64,000 nucleotides of DNA from Xanthomonas hortorum pv. pelargonii (GCF_024499015.1 NZ_CP098604.1:868001-932000), one strand, 5' to 3'; counted from the first letter of the stretch, positions 8,378 through 17,808 are shown. Numbers and translations are program-made. The notes: a model not told the origin generated them from the sequence alone.

Positions 8378-10168
8378 TCACGGCGTCTGGTCGCACTGCG
8401 GCGCGCCGGCTTGCTCCCACTGATAGGTATCTACCGGTGCACCACGCGGCAGATAGGTCACATCAAAAGTCTGCGCGCCACGTCGTATCGTCAGGGTCAT
8501 GGTCTGCCCGGGGTCGTTCAACAAAGCATCTCCTGGCCCCCCTTGAGCACGGTGTCGCCATTGCGCAGACCGGCCTTGTCGGCCTCCGACCCGGCAATCA
8601 ATCCGACCACCTTCTTTGGCGACGCGAACGTGCTCATCGCAACGCCTGGATCGAATGGCCGGGTCTTACGCAGCACACGTCGGAAGCAAGGGCCGAACGC
8701 ATTGGAGGGCGGCAGCACCAGTTTGCCCATCTGCATCGCCTGGTAATCAGCAACGGCCTGCCGGCCCGCCTCGGCCAGGAGCAACTTGCGCCAGAGCGCT
8801 TCGTCAACGGGCCGTCCGGCCCGATGCTCGGCGATCACTGCCAGGACCAGATCGTCCAGCGAGCGCTTGCCTGCCGAGTGCGCGCGAATGGCCGCATCCA
8901 GTTGCGCGAAATACATCGAGCCACGGTTGTAAGGCAGCAGGCGAAAGCGTGCATCGGTCCAGAACTTGTCGAAAACCTCGACATTTGTTCCATGACGCGC
9001 GGAGTTGGTGTAGTACTGCGCCGCACTTCTATTGAGGTCATGCAGGAACATGGCACGGTCGATCAAGCCCGCACGCAACGGCAACATGCGCTGGTAGTAG
9101 ATAGCCAGCCCTTCGGAGAACCATGCAGTGCTCTGCCGTGCGGCCTCGTTGGCTGGCATATCGACCATGAAGGCATGAAACATTTCATGCGCCAGCAGCA
9201 GCTGGATTCCCTCTTCGGTCGTGGCCGGACCATAGGTAAACGCGAAGCTGTCGGTCAGGCCGATGCCACTGCCCGGATTGTGCGGATTGGCGCGGGTGAG
9301 GACCACGAAACGTGCGGCGTCGCTATGGAAAAACGTCATGTAGTAGGTGTGCAGGGTTTCCGTCCAACGCATGACCCGCTCTGCTGGAAACAGAGGCGTC
9401 CCGGTCCACGCTCCGACAAACCCACCGTCCTTTGCCTGGAACACGCCGAGCTTGCCCTGCATGAAATACAGATGCCGCACCTCATCCACGGTCAGCGGCC
9501 GCGGGCTGTCCACATCGCCGACGCCAAGGCTGGACAGCGCTTGTCCCTGCTCACCCGCCGGCAACCTCCAGCGGACCCGGAGCATGCGTTCCACGCTATC
9601 GTCGGGCAACAGCAGAAAGGCCAGGCCGGCACCTGACACTGCACCCTCGCCAGTGCGCACCTCGAACATCGGCGTGCCATTCAGTGGTGAGCCCGGATCG
9701 ATGGCAACGCGGTAACGCAGCTTCACCGCACCCTGCACATCACGGTCTGCGTGCCAGCGACGGATCTGCTCGCTGGAGGTGAGCGTTTCATCCTGAGCGG
9801 TCAGCCGGAGCGCGCCCTTGGCATCTTCGACCTGCAGATCATGGATCTGCTTAGCGCTGGTGACCGTGGCACTGTCCATGAGGTTGATCTGCAGCAACGT
9901 TGCGCCTTTTTGACCGCCAGCGCGTCGATCTCCAGCGCCACGTCGATGGACGGCACCGCCCCCTGCGCGTCGGCAGCGGCCGGCTGCAGTACCAGGTTCA
10001 ACCCGGGCGTGGAGGGAGCGGCCATCACCGCCGTCACCCATAGCAAGGCGCTCGCCGCGCATGTCAGCGCAGGCAGCCGGGCTGTGTTGGCGAAAGACCG
10101 CTTGGCGCAGGGGGCTGCTTGCGGAAAAAGCGATCGAACGCGTGACGAACAAGGTGCTTCATGGTCAT
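8378..10168 (-). pseudogene. decayed secreted zinc metallopeptidase with PDZ-like end
   Basis: The longest intact part carries the zinc motif LLAHEMFHAFMVD with a downstream Glu (STAWFSEGLAIYYQ), as in M61/gluzincin peptidases, and a PDZ-like segment (AGSEADKAGLRNGD). The reading frame changes at least twice. At the T5 run 9907-9911 one base restores VKKGATLLQ and links a signal peptide (ending AVMAAP) to the body. Near 8525 a shift away from an early TGA opens a further stretch (LNDPGQTMTLTIRRGAQ) to a TGA at 8378-8380. A probable MTMKHLVRHAF start at 10168 lies in a third frame. It is distinct from the intact M61 gene at 32057-33937. Confidence 0.65.
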
Positions 10169-10563
10169 GGAGAGGGCTTGCGTTAGGCAGCGATGGTGGC
10201 GGGGAGGCGCAGTATGCGCGGGCAGGATCGTATATAGGCGAACTCGTGCACCCAGTCCATGTGCCGGATGTCATCACCCTGGCAGCAATCTTTGACCCCA
10301 GCCGGGTTGCATTTACCCGACTGCAGTGGCAGGTGGAAGCAAACGCCTTATGCCATGTGGCGGGCAGCCGCCAAGCGCCGGGCTGGCATCAACGCAACGC
10401 GCCATGACGTGGACTGCCACGGGCTGCGCTTTCGCATCCAGTCGTTCGCATCGCAACAGGTGCCTTGGCAATGTCGGGTGGCCCGTCGTGGCGCCTCTGG
10501 CTTTACACAGCGCTGCCCGACCGCCAACGCTACGATGCCAGCCCGCCTACTGGAGACCACGAC
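10169..10563. other. intergenic gap between two decayed genes
   Basis: This 395-base stretch separates divergent remnants (the peptidase and the thioredoxin gene). I see no further gene, repeat or clear promoter in it. Confidence 0.35.
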
Positions 10564-11000
10564 ATGACCGATGCTCCGCTTCTCATCGCCTGCCCGCGTT
10601 GCAGCGCGATGAATCGGGTCGCCCAGGCGCGCCTGCGCGATGCGCCCAAGTGCGGCAGCTGCCATCAGCCGCTATTTCTCGGTGCGCCGGTGGCGCTGTC
10701 CACTGCCGATTTCGACAAGCATGCGGTGCGCAGCGAGCTGCCGTTGGTGGTGGATTTCTGGGCGCCGTGGTGCGGGCCGTGCCTGAGCATGGCGCCGCAG
10801 CCGCCGCATTACTGGAACCGCAGGTCCGTCTGGCAAAAGTGGATACCGATCTGCATCCGGCGCTGGGCACGCGTTTTGGCATCCGCAGCATTCCCACCTT
10901 GCTGGTCATCCGTGGCGGCAGCGAGCTGGGCCGTCATTCCGGTGCGGTGAGCAGTGCGCAGATCGTCAGTTGGGTGCAATCGGTATTGCGCAGCCGTTGA
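10564..11000 (+). pseudogene. trxC: thioredoxin-2 with an internal frame-breaking deletion
   Basis: The N-terminus has the zinc ribbon of TrxC (IACPRCSAMN and KCGSCHQPLF) followed by the thioredoxin active site WAPWCGPC. Twenty-odd bases later, near 10800, the frame is lost. The expected continuation (LLEPQVRLAKVDTD, FGIRSIPTLLVI and a C-terminal helix) is intact in another frame up to the stop at 10998-11000. Spacing against E. coli TrxC suggests that about 10 bases are missing between CCGCA and GCCGCCGCA, leaving out three residues. In the original frame translation runs on to 10950 as nonsense sequence. The product would keep the redox motif but lose most of the fold. Confidence 0.75.
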
Positions 11001-11004
11001 TACG

Positions 11005-11037
11005 AAAAAGCCCGCTGCGTACTGCACGCAGCGGGCT
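11005..11037 (-). terminator. rho-independent terminator of the TonB receptor gene
   Basis: A 12-base perfect stem (AGCCCGCTGCGT with its complement at 11026-11037) and 5-base loop is followed on the minus strand by CTTTTTC. It lies 80 bases past the TonB receptor stop and just after the thioredoxin remnant, so it may also stop plus-strand transcription. Confidence 0.8.
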
Positions 11038-11076
11038 CGGTTGTCGCGCCAAGCATCACAGCGACGCGCATGTCGC

Positions 11077-11103
11077 AGTGATGCAGTGATGCAGTGATGC
11101 AGT
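11077..11103. repeat. short tandem repeat, AGTGATGC x3
   Basis: The octamer AGTGATGC is repeated three times head to tail and followed by a partial copy (AGTCAGTC), 15 bases beyond the TonB receptor stop. Such octamer arrays can vary in copy number. It lies outside coding sequence, so no phase effect on translation is expected. Confidence 0.7.
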
Positions 11104-11118
11104 CAGTCGATCAGCAAC

Positions 11119-13488
11119 TCATTGCCAGTTGACGTTGACCGACACGCCTACGATGCGCGGCTCGTTGTAGACCGCCGCCATGTAGTTCTCGATCACACCC
11201 TTGACGTTTTTCTCGTTGGTGATGTTGCGCGCAAACGCCGCCACTTCCCACGCACCGTAGCCGCCGGTGTAACCCAGCTTGAGGCCGCCTTCGAAATTGC
11301 CGTCGGCGCGGAACTCGGTGGAGTCGTACAGCACGAAGCTGGTTTCGCCCTGCTTGTTCCAGTCGGTGGAGACGAAGAACGCGCCGTCGTTACCCACCGG
11401 AATGTCGTAACGCGCGGCCAGGTTGAGGTTGTACTTGGGCGCGTTGGGCAGCGGGTTGCCGTCGATCTGCGCAAAGGTGTTGGCGCCGACGCGGATGGTC
11501 GGGTCGTTGACCGTGCACACCACCACGCCGTTGAGCGCGCAGGCCTGCGCAAACACGCGCTTGTCCTGGATTTCGCTATGCAGCAGGCTCAGGCCGGCGG
11601 TCAGCGACAGGTTGGAGATCGGGCGCCAGTCCAGGTCCGCTTCCAGACCGTAGGCCTTGGCCTTGTCGGCATTGAACAGCACGCCGTTGCCGTCCGAATC
11701 GTTGCCGTTGAGCTGGATGTCATCGACCGTATAAGTGAAGCCGCTGACATTCAGACGCAGGCGATTGTCGAACAGGCTGCTCTTGATGCCGGCCTCCCAC
11801 GACAGGATGGTTTCCGAATCGGCGGTGGTGAAATCCGAATTGAACACCGCGCTGCGGCCCTGGATGGTCGGGCCGCGGAAGCCGCGCGCCACGCGTGCGT
11901 AGACGCTCAGCTCGGGATTGATTTCGTACATCGCGCTGAGGTCCCAGCTGGGCTGGGTGTCGGACATGCGCACGTCGCGACGGCCACGGTATGTCACCGC
12001 ACCAGCTGCAGTGTCGGCAGTCTTGAGCAGGCGGGTTTCCTTGGTGTCCTTGGTCTGGCGGATGCCAGCGGTCAAGGTGAGCGCGTCGGTGGCCTTGTAG
12101 CTGAGCTGCCCGAATCCGGCCCATGACGTGTTGGTGTTGCGCAGGCGCACCCAGTTGTTGGGATTGCGCGCAGCGGTCTGCAGAAAAAACGCACGCTGAT
12201 AGAAATCGGTGGTGTCGCGGCCATCGAAGTAGAACGCGCCCACCTGCCACTGCAGTGCGTCGTCGCCCTCGCTGGCCAGACGCAGTTCCTGCGTGTACTG
12301 ATCCAGATCGCGGATCTGGCCCATCGACTGGCCGAAGCCGTTCGGCACGCCGTTGACCGGGTAGTTCGCCGCCGCGCCGCCATCGGTGTCGCCACGGCTG
12401 TAGCCGGAGGTGGTTTCGTAAGCGGTGATGGAGGTCAGCGACACGCCGCCGAAGTCGTAGATCGCCTTGATCGAGCCGCCGTCGGTTTGATACGCCTGCG
12501 GATTATTATTCGCTTCGTCGTAGGCCACGCGATCGCGCGGCACGTCCACCTTGTCGCTGCCACGCGTCACGGCATTGCGCAGGAACAACGTGGAGGTGCC
12601 GTCGTAGTCGCGCGTATGCACCGAGCCCAGCAGCGAGAACGCGTCATTGGGCTTGAGCAGCACCTGCAGGCGTGCATTGCGGTCGTTGTAGCCGCCCATC
12701 GCATCCTTGCGCGGCGTGCGCGTGCCATCGGCGCTGGTGCCGGCAAAGGTGTTGTCCACCCAATCGTCGCGGTGCTGATACAAGGCCGAGACGCGGAACG
12801 ACAGCACGTCGTTGATCGGCCCACCGAAGCCGCCATCCAGCGACACGGTGTTGTAGCTGCCGTAGCTGGCATCGACGCGGCCGGTATAGGTATCGCCGGG
12901 CTTGACCGTGTCGAACTTGACGATGCCGGCAGTGGTGTTGCGGCCGAACAGGGTGCCCTGCGGGCCGCGCAGCACTTCGACCTGGTCCACGTCGTACACC
13001 GGGTTGGATTTGAGCACCACATGCTCCAGCACCACATCGTCCTGGATGATGGATACCGGCTGCGAAGCGCCAAGATAGAAATCGATATTGCCCAGGCCAC
13101 GGATGTAGAAGCGCGGGAAGATGCGCCCGGTGGTGGTTTCGGCATAGAAGCCCGGCACGCGGCCGGACAGTGCCAGCAAGGTGTCGTCGCCGCCTGCGGT
13201 GAACTCGCGCATCGCCACGCCCTGCACCACGCCCACCGATACCGGCACCTCCTGCAGGTTCTGCTCGCGGTGCTCGGCGGTGACGGTGACCGCATCCAGC
13301 GCGGTCGCGCTGCCCTCGCCCTGGGTCGTCGGCGTTTGCTGCGCAGATGCGGCGGCGGCCATCGAAGCAAGCAACAGGCCGGCACAGGCGCGCGCCAGCG
13401 GTGTGCGCTGCAAGGCGGCGCAACGGCGTGCAGAAGCGTGCGTGGCGGCGGACGTCAGGGACGCGGAGACAGACGAATACAACGACAT
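11119..13488 (-). CDS. TonB-dependent outer membrane receptor
   Basis: A 789-residue protein with a long signal peptide (cleavage probably after AAASAQQ near residue 50). A TonB-box-like stretch follows (LDAVTVTAEHREQNLQEVPV), then a plug domain (IRGLGNIDF, QVEVLRGPQGTLFGRNT) and a 22-strand barrel predicted from alternating aromatic strands, ending in NVNWQ. Such receptors import siderophores, plant sugars or other scarce ligands using TonB energy. The plug resembles the FecA/CirA-like iron-receptor group, but no ligand can be assigned. No sigma/anti-sigma pair or transporter gene is adjacent. The region upstream holds a large palindromic element (13507-13652) that begins only 19 bases before the start codon. 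Confidence 0.88.
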   Translation of the reverse strand: MSLYSSVSASLTSAATHASARRCAALQRTPLARACAGLLLASMAAAASAQQTPTTQGEGSATALDAVTVTAEHREQNLQEVPVSVGVVQGVAMREFTAGGDDTLLALSGRVPGFYAETTTGRIFPRFYIRGLGNIDFYLGASQPVSIIQDDVVLEHVVLKSNPVYDVDQVEVLRGPQGTLFGRNTTAGIVKFDTVKPGDTYTGRVDASYGSYNTVSLDGGFGGPINDVLSFRVSALYQHRDDWVDNTFAGTSADGTRTPRKDAMGGYNDRNARLQVLLKPNDAFSLLGSVHTRDYDGTSTLFLRNAVTRGSDKVDVPRDRVAYDEANNNPQAYQTDGGSIKAIYDFGGVSLTSITAYETTSGYSRGDTDGGAAANYPVNGVPNGFGQSMGQIRDLDQYTQELRLASEGDDALQWQVGAFYFDGRDTTDFYQRAFFLQTAARNPNNWVRLRNTNTSWAGFGQLSYKATDALTLTAGIRQTKDTKETRLLKTADTAAGAVTYRGRRDVRMSDTQPSWDLSAMYEINPELSVYARVARGFRGPTIQGRSAVFNSDFTTADSETILSWEAGIKSSLFDNRLRLNVSGFTYTVDDIQLNGNDSDGNGVLFNADKAKAYGLEADLDWRPISNLSLTAGLSLLHSEIQDKRVFAQACALNGVVVCTVNDPTIRVGANTFAQIDGNPLPNAPKYNLNLAARYDIPVGNDGAFFVSTDWNKQGETSFVLYDSTEFRADGNFEGGLKLGYTGGYGAWEVAAFARNITNEKNVKGVIENYMAAVYNEPRIVGVSVNVNWQ

Positions 13489-13506
13489 ACGAGGTGATCC
13501 TTGGAG

Positions 13507-13652
13507 TAAGAGCGGCTAACAAACTACTGCGCGGCCGCCAGGCGGGCGCAGCCGGTGCTCGGAATCCTCATGTACCCACTCGTACACTCCGGTTCCTGCG
13601 CGCCGTCTGCACCCACCTGACGACCGCTCGCTACGTTTGTTAGCCGCTCTAA
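13507..13652. repeat. 146-base palindromic element with 16-base terminal inverted repeats
   Basis: AGAGCGGCTAACAAAC at 13509-13524 is matched exactly in inverse at 13635-13650. The interior continues as an imperfect palindrome folding around CCCACTCG near 13580, so the whole unit could form one long hairpin. There is no coding capacity. Its form (small size, terminal inverted repeats, non-coding, a solo end at 19711) is that of a MITE-like or hairpin intergenic repeat. It sits in the leader or promoter of the TonB receptor gene and could affect that gene's expression. Confidence 0.75.
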
Positions 13653-13889
13653 GTAGAGTGAGGTGACGTCCGTCGGCACAGGCATGCCGGACGAAGGCGC
13701 AAGGTGGCGCCGCGCGCACGATATGTCAGCAATGTTGCAGCTCTATGGCAAGCGTGCCGCCGCGCACATGCCGCTAGATCTACACCCATGCCATTGCACG
13801 CGTGTGGCATGGCGAACGGCATGTCCGCACTGGCCGTGTGCTGACGGCAGGCGGTTTTTTGTGCGCCACCTTTGGCCCGTATGCCTACG

Positions 13890-13970
13890 CGCGCTAAGCG
13901 CGGGAAAATAAACAGGTCGCGCTAGGCGCGAGGAAATAAACACTCCGCGCTGAGCGCGGGCAAGCACACC
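13890..13970. repeat. three 28-base tandem repeats carrying small palindromes
   Basis: Copies begin at 13890, 13918 and 13946, exactly 28 bases apart. Each starts with CGCGCTRRGCGCG, a self-complementary block. The first two continue with AAATAAACA; the third diverges after CGCGGG. The array lies directly after the stop of the hybrid kinase at the end of the stressosome operon. On the minus strand each hairpin is followed by TGTTTATTT, so the array might act as a weak serial terminator or 3'-end stabiliser. Confidence 0.7.
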
Positions 13971-13977
13971 ACCGGCG

Positions 13978-15936
13978 TTACGCGCGGGTGGCAAGCACAC
14001 TGCTGTCGAGCATCTGCCCGACCATGTTGAGCAGATCGTTGAGGCTGAAAGGCTTGGGCAGCAAGGCCATGCCTTCGGCGAGAAATTCCTGCCGCGTGGC
14101 TGCGTTTTCGGCGTAGCCGGTGATGAACAGGATCGGCAAGCCGGGCCGCAGCGCGCGCGCCACATCGGCCATGTCGCGCCCGTTCATGCCGGGCAGACCC
14201 ACATCCGACACCACCAGATCGATCTCCACCCCGGCACGCAATTGCTCCAGCGCGCCATTGGCATTTTCGGCTTCGGTCACGTGGTAGCCGGCATCGCTGA
14301 GCACCTCGCTTACCATCATGCGCACGACATCGGTGTCGTCCACCAGCAGGATGCGCTCATGACGGTGACGCGGCGATCTGGGCGCCGGGGCCGGCGCCAC
14401 CTCGCTTGCGGTGAGCCCGCGCGGCAACAGCAAGGCGACCGTAGTACCACGGCCCACGGTGCTGGTGATGCGCGCGGTGCCGCCGGATTGACGCGCAAAC
14501 CCATAGGTCATCGACAAGCCCAGGCCGGTGCCCTCGCCGATGGGTTTGGTGGTGAAAAACGGCTCGAACACCTGATTGAGAATGGCCGGCTCGATCCCGC
14601 TGCCATTGTCGATCACGTTCACCGCCACGTAGTCGCCATCGTCCAGTTCCGGATCGTTGGACGCGGTGTAGGCGGCGCTTTGAATGCGGATGGTGCCCTT
14701 GCCCTTCAATGCATCGCGTGCATTGATCACCAGGTTGAGCACCACGTTTTCGAGCTGGTTGGCATCGGCCACCGCGACCAGCGGCGTCTGCGCCAGATCC
14801 AGTTCCAGCACGATGTTCTCGCCGATCGAACGGTGCAGCATGTCTTCCAGCGAGCGCACGCGTGCATTGATGTCGAACGCCTGCGCATCCAGCGATTGCT
14901 TGCGTGCAAACGCGAGCATGCGCTGGGTCAGCGCGGCAGCGCGATGCGCCGAGCCGGTGGCGATTTCCGCCAGCCGCGGCACGCGCTCGATGCGGTTGGA
15001 TTCCACCGCCAGCTGGATCATGTCCAGCCCGGAAATGATGCTGGTCAGCAGGTTGTTGAAGTCGTGCGCGATGCCGCCGGTGAGATTTCCCAGCGCTTCC
15101 ATCTTCTGCGCCTGCAGCAGCTGGATTTCGGTGCGCTGGCGCTCGGCGATCTGGTGCGCCAGCTCGGTGGTGGCGGTGTCCAGTTCCTGGCGTTGTTCGC
15201 GCTCGCGCAGACGCTGTTCGGTCACGTCCTCGACCAGCAACAAACCCAGATCCGGCTCGCGATACGGCGACACCCGCCACTCGGTTTCGCACAGCTTGCC
15301 ATCGCGGATGATCGACAGCGTGCCGCTCCAGCGCGCACGGTGCGCCAGCGCAGTGGTCAGGGCATGCACGGTTGTCGCCTGGTCCAGTCCCGCCGCCTGG
15401 ATCGCATCGCCGGGTGTGGCGCTGCCGATCAGGCGCTGGAAGGCCGCATTGGCTTCGTGCGTGTGCAGCCTGGAATCGACCACGGCGATCGGCGCGCTGA
15501 TGTGCTCGAAGATCTCGCGGAAGCGGGCCTCGCTGATCCGCAATGCATCTTCGGCATTGCGGGCGCGCAACAGCGTGCGCAGCGTGGCGACCAGCACGCT
15601 GGGGTCGACCGGATGGATCAGGTACGCATCGGCACCGGCATCCAGCCCGGTGGCCATGTCGCCGGTGGCGATCGATGCGGCCGACACATGCACCACCGGC
15701 AGCAGCGCGGTGCGCGGGGCGGCACGCAAGCTGCGCACGATGTCGAAGCCGCTCATGTCCGGCAGGTTGACGTCCAGCACCACTGCGGCAAACGCGTGCG
15801 TGGCCAGCTTGGCCAGGCCATCGGTACCGGTGCCGGCCTCTTCGACCACGAACTGATGATGCTCGAGCACGCGCCGCACCGAATAACGCGTCACCGCGTT
15901 GTCGTCGACCACCAGAATGCGATGACTACCGGGCAA
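13978..15936 (-). CDS. hybrid histidine kinase, receiver-PAS-kinase-receiver
   Basis: A 652-residue soluble protein. The N-terminal receiver has Asp55 (VVLDVNLPDMSGF), but the usual Lys is replaced by His109 in AYLIHPVDP. A PAS domain follows (about 137-245), then a coiled linker and a HisKA of the HDFNN type with His292 in GGIAHDFNNLL. The HATPase has DNGSGI and GTGLGL, and the C-terminal receiver has Asp579. It is the last gene of the rsbRST-led operon and overlaps the preceding kinase gene by 11 bases. It probably serves as the final kinase or phosphate sink of the stressosome output; no DNA-binding domain is present. Confidence 0.9.
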   Translation of the reverse strand: MPGSHRILVVDDNAVTRYSVRRVLEHHQFVVEEAGTGTDGLAKLATHAFAAVVLDVNLPDMSGFDIVRSLRAAPRTALLPVVHVSAASIATGDMATGLDAGADAYLIHPVDPSVLVATLRTLLRARNAEDALRISEARFREIFEHISAPIAVVDSRLHTHEANAAFQRLIGSATPGDAIQAAGLDQATTVHALTTALAHRARWSGTLSIIRDGKLCETEWRVSPYREPDLGLLLVEDVTEQRLREREQRQELDTATTELAHQIAERQRTEIQLLQAQKMEALGNLTGGIAHDFNNLLTSIISGLDMIQLAVESNRIERVPRLAEIATGSAHRAAALTQRMLAFARKQSLDAQAFDINARVRSLEDMLHRSIGENIVLELDLAQTPLVAVADANQLENVVLNLVINARDALKGKGTIRIQSAAYTASNDPELDDGDYVAVNVIDNGSGIEPAILNQVFEPFFTTKPIGEGTGLGLSMTYGFARQSGGTARITSTVGRGTTVALLLPRGLTASEVAPAPAPRSPRHRHERILLVDDTDVVRMMVSEVLSDAGYHVTEAENANGALEQLRAGVEIDLVVSDVGLPGMNGRDMADVARALRPGLPILFITGYAENAATRQEFLAEGMALLPKPFSLNDLLNMVGQMLDSSVLATRA

Positions 15937-16801
15937 GTGCGTTCTCCGCCGCCAGCGTCACCGGCAGCACCACGAAAAATTCGGAACCTTCGCCGACCAC
16001 GCTATTGATCCCCACCCTGCCACCGAGCAGCTCGGCGAAGCGCTTGCAGATCGCCAGCCCCAGGCCGGTGCCGGTCAGGCGTTTTTGCAGCGGCGAATCC
16101 ACCTGCACGAAATCCTCGAACAAGGCCTCGTGCAGCTCGGCCGGAATACCGATGCCGGTATCCTGCACACCGAAGCGCACATGGGTGTCGCCTTCCAGCT
16201 GCGCGAACACGCGCACGTGGCCTTGCGGGGTGAACTTGAGCGCGTTGGAGATGAAGTTGCGCAGGATCTGCGCCAGCTTCTTGTCGTCGGTGTAGAGCAT
16301 CGGCAGCGCCGGCGGATCTTCGAAGATCAACGTGGTGCTGCCGGCATCGGTGAGCGGGCGGAACATGCCGCGCAACGCCGAGAACAGATCCATCAGGTCG
16401 AACCAGCCCGGCGAAATGGCGATGCGGCCGGCTTCGATCTTGGCCAGATCCAGCAGGTCGTCGACCATCTCGGTGAGCTCGCGCGCCGAGGCGCTGACAA
16501 AGCGCACCTGCTTGGATTGCTCGGCGTTGAGCGGCCCGTCCATGCCGTCTTCCAGCAGGCGGGTGATGCTCAGGATCGAACTGAGCGGCGTGCGGAACTC
16601 ATGGCTCATGTACGACAGAAAGCGGCTCTTGAGCTCGGACACATCGCGCAGCTGTTCGGCCTGCTGATCGAGCTCGGCATACAGCGCCAGCACGCCCTGG
16701 TTGGTTTCTTCCAACTCCTCGCGCAAGGCCTGGTTCTGCTGCCGCAGCGCGTCGAGTTCGGCCAGCGGATCGGCTGCCGATGCGGCATCGGATGACTTCA
16801 T
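15926..16801 (-). CDS. soluble histidine kinase of the stressosome operon
   Basis: A 291-residue kinase. An N-terminal coiled coil (about 12-58) contains no recognisable sensor domain. HisKA follows with His67 in YMSHEFRTPLSS, then a HATPase with DTGIGI and GTGLGLAI. With no sensor of its own, it probably takes its signal by protein contact, and the upstream RsbT-like switch protein is the obvious candidate. The ATG overlaps the stop of the phosphatase gene by four bases, and the 3' end overlaps the hybrid kinase gene by 11 bases. Confidence 0.88.
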   Translation of the reverse strand: MKSSDAASAADPLAELDALRQQNQALREELEETNQGVLALYAELDQQAEQLRDVSELKSRFLSYMSHEFRTPLSSILSITRLLEDGMDGPLNAEQSKQVRFVSASARELTEMVDDLLDLAKIEAGRIAISPGWFDLMDLFSALRGMFRPLTDAGSTTLIFEDPPALPMLYTDDKKLAQILRNFISNALKFTPQGHVRVFAQLEGDTHVRFGVQDTGIGIPAELHEALFEDFVQVDSPLQKRLTGTGLGLAICKRFAELLGGRVGINSVVGEGSEFFVVLPVTLAAENALAR

Positions 16802-17808
16802 TGCATGGCTCCCAAACGCATGACGAACACGCAGGCATCGTCGCGGCCGCGCGCGTAATCGCGCAACAGCACCGCCGCAACAATACGCGGGTGGCGTGAC
16901 AATAGCGCCGGGTGATCGCGCAGATTCCAGCGCGTTTGCAGGCCGTCGCTATGCATGACCAGCAGCTTGCCGGTCGCATTCGGAAAATCGAACGGCTGCA
17001 CCTTGCGAAACTGCACCCCGACGATGCCCGGATGCGACGGCATGCCGCGCACCCCATCGCCATCGCACAGCGAAGCGACGATATTGCCGACGCCGGCAAA
17101 GCGCACCTGGCCGGTGCGGCTGTCGAACTGCATCACCGCCGCCGCACCACCGCGGGTGCCGGACATGCCGGCATGCAGGCGTGCGATGAGCTCGCCGGGC
17201 TCGCCGCTGGCCGCTGCCAGCGCGCGCGTACCGGCATCGGCGGCGTCGGCCGCGCCTTGCCCGTGGCCGAGGCCGTCGATCAAGGTCACGGTGACCCGGT
17301 GCTCGCCGATCGCCAACTGCCAGGCGTCGCCGCATACCACTTCGTGATGCAGCGGCACGCGCACCGCGCCATACGGCAGGTCCAGCTCGGCGCGTGGTTG
17401 CGCAAACAGTCGCACCATCACGATCGCGCCCTTGGCATCGGAGTACGCATCCAGCACCTGCGCCTTGCGCTTGATCGCACCCAGCCCGGTGCCCGGTGTG
17501 CCGGCGGTGGAATAGCCATCGCGCAGGCCATCTTCCAGTGTAAAACCCGGGCCTTCGTCGATGGCGCAGATCTCCACGCCCATGCCCTCGCGCGCGGCCA
17601 CTGCCGACAATTGAAAGCAGCCGCCACGCCCATGCTTGAGCATGTTGGTGGCAAGTTCGGTGGCGACCAGCGCAACGCGACCGCAGGCGGCTTCGTCGAA
17701 CCCCAGCGTCTGCGCGATTGCCATCGATTCACGCCGCGCCTGCCCGACCTGGCTGGCTTCGTCGACGCGAAACAGGCGGGTCACGTCACCGGTAACCGTC
17801 ACTTCCAT
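16798..17808 (-). CDS. fused GHKL ATPase and PP2C-type phosphatase (RsbX-like)
   Basis: A 336-residue fusion. Residues about 1-135 form an RsbW/RsbT-like ATP-binding domain with N-box VATELATNMLKHG and DEGPGF. Residues about 145-335 form a PP2C/SpoIIE-type phosphatase with metal-binding aspartates in TLIDGLGHG, VMHSDGLQ and GRDDACVF. In Bacillus, RsbX dephosphorylates RsbR and RsbS to reset the stressosome; the phosphatase half here would do that job. The extra kinase-like half is not part of Bacillus RsbX. The gene overlaps rsbT by 10 bases, which implies translational coupling. Confidence 0.85.
   Translation of the reverse strand: MEVTVTGDVTRLFRVDEASQVGQARRESMAIAQTLGFDEAACGRVALVATELATNMLKHGRGGCFQLSAVAAREGMGVEICAIDEGPGFTLEDGLRDGYSTAGTPGTGLGAIKRKAQVLDAYSDAKGAIVMVRLFAQPRAELDLPYGAVRVPLHHEVVCGDAWQLAIGEHRVTVTLIDGLGHGQGAADAADAGTRALAAASGEPGELIARLHAGMSGTRGGAAAVMQFDSRTGQVRFAGVGNIVASLCDGDGVRGMPSHPGIVGVQFRKVQPFDFPNATGKLLVMHSDGLQTRWNLRDHPALLSRHPRIVAAVLLRDYARGRDDACVFVMRLGAMQ

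Noticed and set aside
7603..9636. Open frame of 677 codons running through the DUF1428 gene and the peptidase remnant
   Set aside because: It overlaps two recognisable coding regions on both strands and shows no domain; it is open only because of codon bias.
13890..13970. Possible CRISPR array of 28-base repeats
   Set aside because: The units abut without spacers and there are only three.
14242..16008. Open frame of 588 codons opposite the stressosome kinases
   Set aside because: Mirror of the kinase reading frame; no motifs, extreme His/Gln/Arg content.
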